A stretch of 64,000 nt of DNA, taken from NCBI GenBank assembly GCA_032164295.1, contig JAJHTX010000007.1, forward strand, positions 2,330,501 to 2,394,500. Direction: 5' to 3'. A program made the translations under genes and the position numbers. Below, in pieces: positions 33,549 through 45,675 of this stretch; position 1 is the stretch's first letter, and the number at the start of each line of letters is the position of its first letter. A model generated the notes under the pieces. The model did not search any database, was not told the origin of the DNA, and saw nothing but the letters and a program-made list of their open reading frames with translations. Origin of the DNA: Inonotus obliquus (taxonomy: Eukaryota; Basidiomycota; Agaricomycetes; Hymenochaetales; Hymenochaetaceae).

Positions 33549-35306
33549 ATGCAGAACGGTCATGCCCCGCAAGCGAATGGCGCTAGCCTTCTTAATGGTA
33601 AAGGTACCAATCGGCTACCCATGAATGGTCCCTCTCACGTCCCATCAACGCAACTCGACATCATCATCATCGGGGGCGGGATTGGTGGCCTCGCGGCGGC
33701 TCTGTGTCTCGCCTTGGCAGGTCACAATGTCAGTATCTTCGAGGCGGCGCGTAAACTCCGTGAGGTCGGGGCAGGTCTCCAGGTGTCTCCAAACGTAACG
33801 CGACTCATGGCACGCTGGGGGATGTCCGATCGTATGCGAGCTGTCGGGGTCGAACCTCATGGACTTGTGTTTTGCAGGTATGCGGACGGCTCGGTCGTAG
33901 GTCGTACACGCTGGGGTACAGCTGTTTCGGACGAGTTTGGCGCTCCCTATTACCACATGCACCGCGCGGACCTTCAACGTATTCTTCTTGAGCGGGTACA
34001 GGAATGCCCAAATGTATCCTTCCGTGTGAATTCACGCGTGCGCTCGATTGATCCGCATCCTGATAATTGTGGCAAGGTTGCTATAGCTCTCGTTGATGGA
34101 GAAATTTTCGAGGCAGATCTCATCATTGGTGCAGATGGTGTACACAGTCTGTCAAGGCAGATCGTCTGTGGACGTGCGATATTGGCTCAACATACTGGTG
34201 ATGCTGCTTACCGGACTGTGATCCCGACGGACCGGATGTTAGAGGATGATGACTTGAGACCGCTAGTTGAATACCCCGAATTGACGACGTGGATGGGACC
34301 GGGTCGACATATCATGGGTTACTGTATTGTACGTATGCGTCATTTTTCTTGGATTCGGAAAAGTGGTTTACTCGCTTGTAGAGTGCGAAGAAGCATTATA
34401 ATCTCGTAATGCTCTTTCCGGACCATGGTTCGGAAGAGTCATATACTGCCGAGGGAAGTGTGGAGAAAATGCGCGAAGACTTCGCGGACTTTGAACCACG
34501 GTAAGTTGGAGATCTTTCTCGTTGCTGAGGGCAGTACTCATTGTTTATTATGCAGTGTCCAGAAATTACTACGATTAGTTGATCGCACCCTCATGTGGCG
34601 CCTCGATGGTCGAGAGCCACTTTCTACATGGTTACACTCTGCTGGGAGGCTGGTTCTCCTAGGTGACGCATGTCATCCTATGCTACCTTACCGTGCTCAA
34701 GGAGCCGCCATGGCAATCGAGGATGCCGCGGTCCTAGGCAACATTCTCTCACGATTAGGTCCTCAACGAGTAGCCGGAAGACATTTGGAAATGCTTCTCA
34801 AGTCATACGAGCGTTTACGACTTCGTCGTACTGCCGAAACGCAAGAGACAAGCGCGCTTAACAAATGGATTTTCCATTTGCCGGATGGACCGGAACAGGA
34901 AGCACGCGATGCGAGTATGCGTAGGGCGATGCTTGCGGAAGAGAGATATGAAGCTTCCGAGATAGCTAGTTCCTCTGCTTCGCCTACACCTACATCCGAC
35001 ACTTTGAGTGCAGGAAGCGGTGGGAGCGGTGGGATTCCCAAGGCGCGAAACGCCGAGAATGCCAATCAATGGGCGGATCGAAAGAAAAATACAATTCAAT
35101 ATGGGTACGATGCAGATGAGGAGGTGGAGAAATGGTGGATTTGTGAGGGTGAAAGTGAGCTTCGACAATTACTTGGAGAGGATGAAGAGAGCTCGCCTGA
35201 TACGTCCACATTATCGGGTTCTGTGTCGAAGAAGACGGTGATTGGAAAGAAGAGCTTCTGGAAGATGCTTTTGGGGAAGAAGGAGGATGATCTTCTGCGC
35301 GTATAG
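33549..35306 (+). CDS. FAD-dependent monooxygenase (salicylate hydroxylase-like)
   Basis: Group A flavoprotein hydroxylase using NAD(P)H and oxygen on an aromatic or similar small substrate. After a 36-residue polar leader, the Rossmann motif IIIGGGIGGLAAALCLA binds FAD, followed by ARKLREVGAGLQVSPN. The middle has HMHRADLQRILLERV and ADLIIGADGVHS (the DG motif). After introns at about 34329-34381 and 34501-34555 come LMWRLDGREPLSTW and GRLVLLGDACHPMLPYRAQG (the GD motif). The last 150 residues are acidic and low in complexity, ending GKKEDDLLRV, which is longer than in typical salicylate hydroxylases. The gene appears intact. No partner genes suggest the substrate. Confidence 0.9.
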
Positions 35307-36804
35307 GATTTACCCTCTCTTCGTGAGTTCGCGGGAGTAGTACGGGCGTTAAGGAACGGAAAAATGCACTAGAAAAGTAACGTATAGGGTCCTATGCCTA
35401 TGCAACCTGGCGACACGCGTTGACTGGTACAGAAGTGAAGGGAATGTATGTATACAAGACAAGTAACTCATCTCGTATGCTCCGTATTTAATTTGATATT
35501 ACTACAGCTCCACTATTTTCTCCCGTATCTAGGTCACACCACTTCTCATCTTCATCCTGTCGATGCTCACAGCTCATCCACTCCTTCTAGGACTATCTTC
35601 CGCTCTTCGTCCTATCATTCAAATGTACTATCGTTCAATCTATCGTTATTGGAAAGCATATTTCTCTAGACATCATTTGTTTTTTTCGAAAGATAGAGGA
35701 TGGAGAAAACGGGTTACCAACCTGTGAACCAGTCACCAATTATTTGGCGCGAGGTGATGCTAACCTGATGGTGTTATCATATCGTATCGTATCAGCTGAA
35801 AGCTGAGTTTCTTAGTGCGGATAAAGTGGAGGTATAGAGTCGGCAATTTGATATGCAGAGACCGGCACGGAGTTGTCTATTGTGATCCGAGTGATCCGGA
35901 AGATCTCGTTATGTAATCTAAATCCTTGAGTGGTAAGTAGGCATTACCTTTGCTTTCTGTTCAACGCCCATACAAACTACTTCAGACAAAGGAAATGTAT
36001 CGGAAGTGAGTTTCCACTTACTTTCATAGATCAACTTCTTGAATGAACTAGAAACCTTACCTTCGCGCAACTGAATAGGTTTTCTCAGACCGCTCTATGT
36101 CACTTTGGTATGGGATGAGATATTGGAAGGCAGCAAACTGCGAGTGGTAAGATTTTGAGATTTTCAGTTACCCTGGAAAGTAGATAGTTTGGATGGTGAA
36201 TTTTGACCGCATGGTTCGTCGGTTTTTCTTCCTGCAATTCTGTACGTTCGTTTGCCAAACAAGTTCAGGGTCGTTCTCGTGATGAGTTGTCGGATTGATC
36301 AATGTTACTTTGTCGTGGACTTTCAGGTCGGCACGCCCTTATCGCTTTGGTTGTTGTCGGGTATAGATGTTTGACTTCTGTTTGTTGAGAATGAGAGTGA
36401 AAGATTGACGAAAAAGGGCGGGGCTTTGTGGTGATTCGGGATGATCGTCCTTTATGGTATCGGCAACTCGCGCGTTTCTTGCTTGGGATGATCGTCCTGA
36501 GCGAGAAGGCGAAACTGCGCATATTAGATATAATTTATACACGGGAGTGTCTGAGGAGGAGAGAGAAATAACAACATACGAGGCAAAGGAGGGGTGGTAT
36601 AATGGAGATGCTTGATGGCCCAGAACACGGTTTGTTCGAGACTCTGACTGCTATCCTCTAGTCTATATTCATCATCACTAACAGTATACAATGCCTGCCG
36701 CCTATATACTCCCCTCCCACTTTCACTCCTCATCTCACCTCGTCTCTCCTCACTCTCCACGCTCTCCTCGTCTTCTCGAGCCCGACCCCAAAGCATAGTC
36801 AGCC
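35307..36804. other. Intergenic region, no gene seen
   Basis: 1.5 kb with only short frames. The last 120 bp before 36805 are C/T-rich (CCCACTTTCACTCCTCATCTC) and look like the leader of the phosphatase gene. Minus-strand frames reaching into that gene are antisense shadows. Confidence 0.45.
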
Positions 36805-37669
36805 ATGATTCGCGCCGACGCATTCGCACCTGACGTGTGGGAATCCATATGTACCCCCATGCATGAAATCCTCCCTGCTTCGCCTCACACAGGTTCAGGA
36901 GCGCTGTTCCTGGGTTCGTGGACAGCCGCTGTGGATAATGACCTTCTCGCTCGTCATGCCGTTCGTGCCATTGTCGAGTGCCACGACGCGCCGTGGGGCG
37001 TGGCGGAATCATCGACTTCGGGTATGGCCATGACTTCGACGAGTACGAATACGAATGGCTCGACACCCTCGTTTAATCGGGCTCCTACGTCGCCTACGCT
37101 TATGGCAGGTCGTCCCACTCCTGTTCGGTCCGTATCGTCTTCGGGTATCGTTCATCACACATCCAGTAACGGTGCAGGCGGAGGCGGAGGCGGAGGAGGA
37201 CAGATGGGTCGGTTCAGAGTTGCCATTCCAGATAGTCCTGCGCCCGATCTGTTAGCGCCTCATTTAGACGGTGCCGTTCATTTCATCCGCGAACGACTAA
37301 ATCGAGGGGAAAACGTCCTCGTGCATTGTCAGCAGGTGCGTGGTGTCTTTGATCTCTTTCTCATTACCCCTGGACCTCGCGTTGTTGCCGCGTTCGGTAT
37401 TACGACGTCCTTGGTCTTGCCCTTTGTGTGCCTTGCTGCCCCTGCTTCTGCCTCTTTCTTCCCTGCCTGGAAGTGGATTGGATGACTGAAATGAATGTTT
37501 TCTTCCCGAAACTTCATAGGGCATCTCCCGCTCACCTGCTATCGTTTGCGCATATCTCATGCGAGAGCGCTCACTGTCGTACGATGCGGCACTTCAGATC
37601 GTTCGGTCGCGACGAAAATGTATCAAGCCCAACGCAGGGTTCGAAAAGACACTCAGGAGCTGGAAGTAA
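36805..37669 (+). CDS. Dual-specificity protein phosphatase
   Basis: Two exons (36805-37335 and 37520-37669; intron 184 bp) give 226 residues. The catalytic loop is formed across the intron: VLVHCQQ joins GISRSPAIVCAYLM, giving HCxxGxSRS with the nucleophilic Cys and the Arg of the C-x5-R signature. N-terminal GALFLGSWTAAVDNDLL and the later HLDGAVHFIRERLNRGENVL fit the DSP fold. An Asp that could be the general acid lies in IPDSPAPDLLAPHLD. A Ser/Thr/Gly-rich insert (about 37010-37200, with seven Gly in a row) separates the first strands from the core. Substrate unknown. Confidence 0.9.
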
Positions 37670-37787
37670 TTTGCTCTAGGTGATAGAGGGTTGCGCTGGA
37701 GTCAGGAAGTCAGGACCATTCGCTATCAGTTTTCATTTGCTGTTGTCCATCATTCATTCAATGTATTTCTTAAACATTGTCCAGACC

Positions 37788-39519
37788 TTATACACGTGCT
37801 ACATCTACCCGTGGATTATTCAATATTGAGGAGTGATTGACTTTCTAAAGAGGAATTTCATCCCAGATGTAGTTTGTTCTTTTCCCACACGGTTCCAACA
37901 TCCGGCTGGAGATTCTGATATCCAAAGTCAACCAAAAACCCACAAAACGAAGATATCAGTACTCACCTCTTCGGGAATGGGGAAACTGACCAACGCATCA
38001 AGTACTGCGCGGCCTGTCCATTCTTCGACTGCCATGACGCGTGTGGGCGTGATGAATTGTTGCGACTGCCGTTGTGCAAAGATCATTTGGATTGAAGCAG
38101 CACGGATGCGCGGTAGTGGCTTGGAATCTCCTGTTTCGTCAGCTCCTTTCGCGGAATTTGGATCCGATAAAGGGGTGGAGGAGCACGTTGAAGCAGGTGC
38201 ACGCAGACCAGAAGGCAGTGAGGGTGTAACAGAAGGAGTGACTGGCAGACTCGTGGGTGGAACTGGTAGAACTGTAGCACCAGGTCTGCGAGGCCGAGGA
38301 CGCCAAATAGAGGCCAAATGGAAGAGATGGAACGTCTCCATCTAACAAATCATTAATTGGAACGAAAATTGGGAAGCTTGAATTGCCCACGGACCTCTAA
38401 TGTTGCCAGACCGGGTACTTGTTTGAGCAAGTCATCGATGAGAGTCTCATTATGGTCTGGAAACGAAGTCTGTCTGCCTTGTGATGCGTAGAAACTGAGG
38501 GTGCAGATATCAATGTCAATCCAAATGAACATAGTGAGAGAACACACCTGTCTGCGCTTGCATTTATTGTGTTGCTCACTATACTAGCTGGAGGGTCCAG
38601 AGGCGTGGTGTCCTTGAGTTTATCTACCAACTACAGGAATCGTCAATACGATTATCTCACACAGTGCCATTACTAGGCTCTCACGAATGCACGAAGTTCA
38701 GAATCCGCAGCAACCTGTGTGGTAGTGGGTCCTATTAGTCAGAACGGGAGCTTGATAAGGTGGGATACGTACTGGCTTGGAAGTATGGTATGGAGGCTCG
38801 GTACTATCCGCCGGCGAGCCCGAGAGGAAATCGTAATCGTAGTTCTTACGAACGGACACGCTTGCTGTCGGGACGACGAGTGTGCCAACTGGAAGGTCTG
38901 TCAGTCCACCACACGACCCAAGCCTAGACGTATTATATGTTAACAACCACCGCTAGTCTACCCCCGGATTTGCTGGATGATCGGAGGAACGCGAAGCGCA
39001 GATGTGATATAGGAAACTACGAACCTTACGATGACGAGATCTCCTTTAATGCATTCACGCACTTCGCGAACAAAGAAATCCATACTGGGGTAGCCCATTC
39101 CAATGCTCACAATGCTGATGGGAATACCGCAGAAGCGGCCCGTAATTGTGAGAAACCCGCGCTCTGAAGTAAGGCGAAATACCGCCGGTACAGGTCTATA
39201 GACGTCACCGTGGTGCTCATCATGCTCGCTCTGGTCGAGAAGAAGCGCAATTGTCTCCGCACGCGAAGGGGAGCCCACAGTCACCTGGATGAGGAGGTTT
39301 TAGCGAAGGAGTACAGAGGTAGCCCCCACGCGAATGAAAAAGCATATTGGGAGCTGCATTGCTCACGATTCTGTTCGCAACTTCTCCAGCACGAATACCA
39401 ACGTGGTATACTCTACCGTCGGCGGTCCTCGGAAAGTCTGAGCGTCAGGGTTGTTGTTCATCTCATGTCAACTGTGAGCGGAGTTTCTGCATACTTGCAT
39501 CGGTGAAAGTATTCTTCAT
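37788..39519 (-). CDS. Uridine phosphorylase
   Basis: Splits uridine with phosphate to uracil and ribose-1-phosphate in pyrimidine salvage. The start MKNTFTDA joins NFPRTADGRVYHVGIRAGEV across the first intron, then VTVGSPSRAETIALLLDQ, RGFLTITGRFCGIPISIVSI, GMGYPSMDFFVREVR and, across an intron, IVRFGSCGGLTDLPVGTLVV. The C-terminal third reads METFHLFHLASI (the METFHL form of the family METE motif), a Pro/Ser-rich insert, and AASIQMIFAQR. Nucleoside phosphorylase family NP-I. The last exon (AAAGTC to the TAA at 37788) is my best guess and could differ. Ends 119 bp from the convergent phosphatase gene. Confidence 0.85.
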
Positions 39520-40908
39520 GGCCCGTATCACTCGAGGTAGAAGTAAGTAAGTCGAGGACGAGGAAGGAAGACTTGAAGTTGCTTGGGATGACCAAATCAA
39601 CACGTGATTTATTTAAACTCCGTTATGTTGATGTCGATCCAACTATCCAACTTCATATTACTATGTTGTCTCCGTGGCTCATGAGCGGGTATCGGAAGCG
39701 CAGTAGATTCGGTGTCTATTTTCATCGCTAGCTTCTCTCAATGCCGAACTCAGGATCAACGTTCTTTGGAGTTCTGTATGTTTGACGACTCGGCAGAGTC
39801 GGACAGAAACCGTTGCTCCTGCAACCTCTAGCACGACAGAAGACGACAACCAGCTTATCTCTCGATGCTGTGATAATCTTGTCTCCGGCAATGAGCGCTC
39901 TGCAAGCCCCGCAGGCGAAAGTTCCTGTGGCAGAAGGAGTCTCTCTCGGGCATTCATTCAAAATTACACTCTCACCGCTGCTGCTCTGTACTCCCGGAGG
40001 AGTACGTCATGAAGTTCATCTATGGGAGGTGGAACAAAACTCACACGAGACTTGACGGGCGCGTATTCATGCTTCTTCATCTGGTAAAAGCCCTCGGAGC
40101 TCGGCAAGGACTGCCAGAGAATTGAACCAAATGATCTCAGGATACCCACTCGGAACCTGAGTCCATCCCAGCCAAGCCTGGGCCTCCGTCACCATCCGGG
40201 GGCAATGGGCAACAGGAAATCGACAAGGGTTCCACTAGTCCTCCTGTCGTCGTTCGTCGTCGAGCCTCTCCCCATCCTCGTCGTCATCGTCAAGCTGCGT
40301 CGCCATCGTTGCAACTGGTAGTTAGGTCCTTCGATAGTGCGTAATCTCGCGTGGCATCGCGTGGCTTTTCAGTACCTAGGCACCTCAGATTCTGCCTGCT
40401 GTGCCCTTTGGGATCGCCGATAATTCATTGAACAGGAAGGCATCTTTAGACTCGCACATACGGAACTCACAAGGTCAACCGAAATGAACCTGTCGCTACG
40501 CCTTTCTGGGGGGCTCGCCCTCCTATATATGCACACGCACTCGCGAAAGGCTACGAGCCACTTTTCTTTCTCCCTTCGTCTAATTTTTCACACTCCCGCT
40601 GTACGTATCGGCATGATTCCTTTCTCCGCGCGCCTCTGACGAAGACTGTTGACAAACTGATTTGATTCGCAGCCTTTCGTTCGCCCGGTTCTACCTTTCT
40701 TTTGCATAATATTTGAAGATTTACTCGTGGGCTTTAAGTAAGCCCCACCTTATCCGCCGAGAACGCCCCGGCATTCCGCTCCTTTCGACGAACACAATCA
40801 TTTGCTACGCGGTGGGTGTTTCTAGTCATCTAGTATCCTTACACTGATCATCTCACTTATTTGAGCTTGTTACTTAGACCTGGGGTGTTATGCCTCCCGT
40901 CGCTTTGA
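39520..40908. other. Intergenic region with a possible small minus-strand gene
   Basis: No family is recognised. On the minus strand, MATQLDDDDEDGERLDDERR starts near 40305, and a coding-looking stretch TEAQAWLGWTQVPSGYPEII lies near 40130-40185 before a stop at about 40070. They could be exons of a small acidic protein, but I could not join them. The 300 bp before 40909 are C/T-rich leader of the F-box-like gene. Confidence 0.3.
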
Positions 40909-42184
40909 ATGGAACTTTCTCGCGAAGCGTATCAACTCATTGTTCAGCACGTCAATTCCAGGTCGGATCTGTACACTCTGACACTTACCTCCAGAGCATT
41001 CCAGAGAGCCGCAGAGCGGGCACTGTACAACACCCTCGTTCTCAGTGATCCTACCACTGCAGTTAAGATTTGCCGTACTCTTGCTCAGAACCCACGACTT
41101 GGCGCGCTTGTTGACGCGCTTACGATATCCACCTCACCACGCGACGAGAACGACTCTGATGATGATGACACTGAACTTCCCGAAGGATATTGGGAATGTA
41201 TAGCGTCTGCACTCGCCCATACTAATCGACTTCGACATCTTAACATACATATTGATGGCGACACCTCATTCGCGTGGGTACTCCGCGATACGAAATTCAA
41301 ACTCGAATCGTTCTACTGCGACTTGACGTGGGATAGGGACCTCGTCAATTTTCTTAACTCGCAGGATCGACTTCGCGATCTTTATCTTTCTGATTTTCCG
41401 CCGCCTTCTCCGACACCAGTTCCCGATAGGCCACCCGGTTCCGCGGAATTGCAATCTCCTGATATTACGCATGTTCGAGCAGACGCACTACCTGCACTAT
41501 CGACTTTGGAGTGTAGCTTTATTGATGCGATTGTTGAGCTTGTACCTAACCGACCTGTTACCCGTGTCAAGACGTGTTTCTCTCGAGAAGATACGCTGGG
41601 CAAGACGGAGGAGCTGCGTAGACTCGCTGCTAGTCTTCAACGCGCATCGGCAAGAGTCACGAGCCTCGACCTAGCAGATGCTTCATATACGGAGGAGTTT
41701 TCCCTTACAGTTCTCGGCACGATGGAACGGCACCTACCGGAACTTCGGTACTTTGGTACTCTCGTTCTGCCTGTGGGTCTTGAGGCGCGTCCTTTCTATT
41801 GATACCTGGTCGGCTTTTATCCGCTGATACGCCGATTCCCTTTATCTCTTTTATGCTTAACTATAACTGGCCTTTTCTTCTCGGCCTTTCCTTTCGGTGC
41901 TGCCCATGATCCCCGCGGTGTGTTAGCGTCTTCAATTTTTCGCATTGCTTATGCGCCTCCGAGGGCTTCACACAGTCGAACTGGAGGTCTCCGAGTGGGA
42001 GCCTGCTCCGTCGCCTCAGGCTATGCGTGCACTGGCGAGCGAACTGCGCCTGTACTGCAATTCCATTAAATGCTTCGTTTTCGTCCAGGAGTTTGAGCGC
42101 ACCGTTGTGCGCCTTATTAATGGTCGCCTTGCCGTTGATCCGGATGCTAGTTCCGAGAATCTCTGGAGGGACGAACGGGCTTAG
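40909..42184 (+). CDS. F-box/LRR-like protein
   Basis: Two exons (40909-41772 and 41927-42184) give 373 residues. The start MELSREAYQLIVQHVNSRSD, then LYTLTLTSRAFQRAAERALY is a degenerate F-box, which would bind Skp1 in an SCF ubiquitin ligase. Leucine-rich stretches follow at regular distance (AHTNRLRHLNIHID, LNSQDRLRDLYLSDF, LPALSTLECSF, RVTSLDLADASY, MRLRGLHTVELEV). Such proteins are abundant and fast evolving in Agaricomycetes. An acidic loop (ENDSDDDDTELP) precedes the repeats. The F-box is weak, so an unrelated LRR protein is possible. Confidence 0.72.
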
Positions 42185-43761
42185 TTCGATTGTACCGTTT
42201 AACCCTTTTTCTTTCCCTGGTGAGTAGCGAACCAACGCGTGCCGTAATTACTGATCTATAATTGCTTTTCCGATCAGTTCCTTTCATTTTATCCCATCTT
42301 CTCTTCGCAGCTTTTACTGACCGCGGTACCTGTAGCCTTAAGTGCAAAGCCTCTCGCATCTTTTTGTGTTCTTGGATTCGATTGCGCCTTCATTAAATTT
42401 GTATCCGATAGGTCGGGGTACTATTATTGACCCCGCCGCCATATACAACCCTATTTCCATCCTAACTTGTACATACACATTCACCTCTTCCGCCACTCTT
42501 AGTTATTGGACATTTCCCCTTCATTTACGCGTTTAACTTACGTTATTGTGAATTCTTTAGTAATAGCGAGGTATTCGTAATGAAACTCAGTAGAATTATG
42601 CTTTACATGTTGGAGGTATTCAAGGAGGTCTCGGTAAGTGTCGACGTAACTCTAGAACTGGTCTGGTGTTGAACGACGAGGTACTCTTTTCTATAGGTGA
42701 GTGGGACATTCAGCCGTTTCGTCGCAAAAGCAACTCTAATCATTGTAATCACATAGAGTAGGTAACTCGATTTTTGAACGAAGGCCCGATGACCACCTGT
42801 GCTGCGTGGGTTGATAGTGCAAGAATTCCGTATATAATCAAGCTCGATGACCATCTGAAAATTACAGATGGTCGAAGGCCATTTTTTTCACCTACGCCAT
42901 GCCTATCAACTCGCATGTTCTATAACTTGGTGCTACCGAGCACCGCGGAGGTTCGTACTTCTTGCTCAGTCTTCTCTCACAACTCTTCACACCGCAGGCC
43001 CACTTGAGAACAATTGAAAAATGTCCCAATCAGGCGGGTCTTATTCGCGAGGCTGGCGGTGAATATGGGCCTGTGATAAGATCCTGCGACAAATCGTAAG
43101 CTGACCACTTTTTTGAGTATTCCGACATAGTTATTATTGCGGCTGACGTGGATGATGATGCTCTAGTGAAATGCTCTTCTGGATGGGCAGGGGAGTAAGG
43201 GAGCTGGAGGTAAACCTGTCGGGTCTTTTATCCAGTTTATGGGTATCGGATGGCTCAAAGAGCGGGGGTTCTCAATACGAGTGCCATAGTTTGGACTGTG
43301 AGTGGTTTCTGATTCTTGTTATTTATGTACCATGTTAAAGTTGATGTGCGAGTTTCCTTAACAGGAAATGGCCGAATACTTCTGTCGTGAATTCATATTG
43401 TCGTAAGTCCGTCTCTGTAGATAACGTGATACAACAACTTATAACGTGATATCACCAAATCTACTATGCGACCTGCTCGCCCTCTTGCACTGGACTAAGA
43501 TCGTGTGCTTGCGAAGTTTGGTGAGGAGGCATTCATGCTTGCGTCAGAAATGTCGGATTAAATTTTCTGAAATCACTCCGCGGCTTCCGCGTTTGAATGT
43601 TGGCTGAAAGAGGCTGAAAGTTTATCCGTACAGTTCAAAAGCACAGTTCCCTCTAAACATTATGAAATAGCAAGTGTCGTACGCAATAGCGAAAGACTAT
43701 TATACATTCGGGTGGGGTTTAGTGAAATAGACCGATGGGGTTACGGATGGATAGACATAAA
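42185..43761. other. Spacer with gene debris and a hairpin
   Basis: Scraps read like coding sequence (VSGTFSRFVAKATLIIVIT near 42700; VYGYRMAQRAGVLNTSAIVW near 43240; MAEYFCREFIL near 43370) but cannot be joined into a gene, so a decayed gene is likely. A perfect 9-bp stem lies at 42849-42873. Confidence 0.4.
42849..42873. repeat. Perfect 9-bp inverted repeat
   Basis: GACCATCTG, loop AAAATTA, CAGATGGTC, followed 8 bp later by a run of seven T. The layout recalls a terminator hairpin, but in a fungal genome no such role is expected. It may be chance or the tip of an old foldback element. Confidence 0.5.
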
Positions 43762-45003
43762 TCAATGGTGCGAAAGCTTATCCCTGACCTTATGAACTAC
43801 CTTACTAACACGGCCCTGCTTCTTCTCGCCCCCTCCCAGGTTTTCGTCGCTCGAGCTCGCTGCCGAGGCTTTACTAACTCCACCAGATGCATCCTTTCGG
43901 TCATCTTCGAGCACATGAGAATTTGAGAGCTCGGATTTGGGAGGATAAATGGCTGAATTTCCAGCTCCCACACCAGTCCCTGGAACGTTGGTGCCCACGA
44001 CAGTTCCACTTTTGACGTGATCTTGTGCTGGAAATGCGCTCACTTTCGGCTGTGATGAAAGTGAATTGTCTGTTGTAAATGAGGATTCGTCCTTCGGCGG
44101 CGGAGTCGGTGTCTTCTCGATCCCTGATCCATTATAATCTGGCACGCCAACGGTATTTTTTACACCCATTCCCTTCCTTCCCGGCTGTGATCCGGCGAGC
44201 GAACTGTCATGTGATCCAGGCGGGGTTGGCAAAGTATTCACTGGGGCTGTTGCGTCCGCTGCATTGATGAAGGTGGGGTCGGGCTTTGTTTGTGATGTTC
44301 CATCTAGATGAAGTGTTAGTCGGCTTCAGAGACACGAGGAGGAAATCTACCTAGGATGTTCACTATCTCCCTGTTCTCGCCTTCAGCGGTAGGCGTATGG
44401 GAGCTTTGGGTGGTGGTCGAAGCAAGAGAATCGTTTCTCGTAGATGGAGGGAGCGCAGTTGTCGAGGCAGCATCAATGCTTGCAGATCCCGAACTAGCGA
44501 ATTCATCAGACACAGGTTTCCCGCCTGATGTTGCCTTATCGATCTGACTGCTATTCGTCATACCGGACGCTGTCATGCAAAAGTTAGAGGTGCAGCTCGA
44601 AGGATGAGATCTGATACGTACGCAAGTAAGACTCCACAGCTCCGACGATACCTTCGGGCAAGTAAGCCTTGGCTGTGTTTAATGCTTGCTGTACGCCAAC
44701 ATCTGGCAAGTAACTTTTCACAGACTGCTGAATGTCGGAAGCTGATTTTGTTGGAGCTGCCTCTGCGAGATGGTCTACAGCGGCGTGTGGAGTTCTGTCT
44801 TCCGAAAGCGGGAGTTTATCGCGAGGAAAGGCGCCTGGAAAGTCTAGACCGGGTGTTGAAGTACCAGAAGACTGACCAGGCTGAGTCGGCTGCGAGAGTC
44901 GAGTATGTTCTGCGGCACTCACTGCTGAGGAAGTGTGCAGTGCGTCGGTTGTGTTCGATGCCCACTCGTGCGCAGGGGTTGATACTGGAGGGTCCAAGGC
45001 CAT
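43762..45003 (-). CDS. Disordered Ser/Thr/Pro-rich hypothetical protein
   Basis: Three exons give about 380 residues. The start MALDPPVSTPAHEWASNT is followed by an amphipathic stretch (SYLPDVGVQQALNTAKAYLP) and a long Ser/Thr/Gly/Pro-rich region (ASTTALPPSTRNDSLASTTT; KDESSFTTDNSLSSQPKVSA). It ends with a basic helix, GRVSKVVHKVRDKLSHH. I recognise no domain. Similar disordered proteins with a basic C-terminal helix are predicted in other basidiomycetes. It is divergent from the Hmp1-like gene with 265 bp between the two starts, so both may share a promoter and be co-regulated. Confidence 0.75.
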
Positions 45004-45268
45004 TGTGTAGAGTCACAAAGAGAGGAGTATGATATTATAACAACACCAAGGATTGGAGTACTCTTCGGAGATGCGTGATGTCATTATACCACCTCGGTCA
45101 CGTGGAACAATAATTCGTCGTCACTTTGCAGAAGGGAGCGTCCGACGTCATCAATGACGCGCCGATCATTCCACTCAATCCCGCAGGGTATATAAAGGCA
45201 ATCGCAGTCAATCCTTTCATCATTCATTCACTCATCTCGAACCAGCTTATAAAGCATTTCCAATCATA

Positions 45269-45675
45269 ATGTCGTCGAACGATACCCAGCCAAAGTCAGT
45301 TTAACAATGTTTTCAGAGCATTCAACTGATACCTCGTTTAGCCAATCGACCGGCCAGTATCACTCGATCAAGGGTAACATTGTTGAAGCCATTGGCAATA
45401 CAACCGGCGCCCAGTCCTGGATAGATTCCGGGAAGAAAGAGCATGCCGAAGGCGAAGCTGAGCAGAACGTCGCTCAGGCCAAAGACTACGCCGATGGCGC
45501 CACCGACAGAGCAGAAGGCAAATATAACGCAGTCAAGGGCGCCCTCTTCGACGACAAGCAACAACAAATATCTGGTACATTTCTTCGACACAATTAGCTG
45601 CAACTTTACTAACTAACTTGAATAGGCAACGTGCAGCACGACGCAGGGAAGACGAAGCAGCAGACGAATGCGTAA
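45269..45675 (+). CDS. CsbD-like protein, Hmp1 (cruciform/mismatch DNA-binding) homologue
   Basis: Three exons give about 100 residues: MSSNDTQPN joins QSTGQYHSIKGNIVEAIGN, then GKKEHAEGEAEQNVAQAKDY, DRAEGKYNAVKGAL and, across the last intron, NVQHDAGKTKQQTNA. The repeated KG...A.GN and EGEAE patterns are those of CsbD-fold stress proteins. The closest named protein I know is Hmp1 of Ustilago maydis, described as binding mismatched and four-way DNA. High charge and no Cys. A CTTATAAAGC box lies about 20 bp before the start. Function by homology only. Confidence 0.85.

Noticed and set aside
36524..37066. 180-codon minus-strand frame
   Set aside because: Lies antisense to the leader and first exon of the dual-specificity phosphatase and resembles no family.
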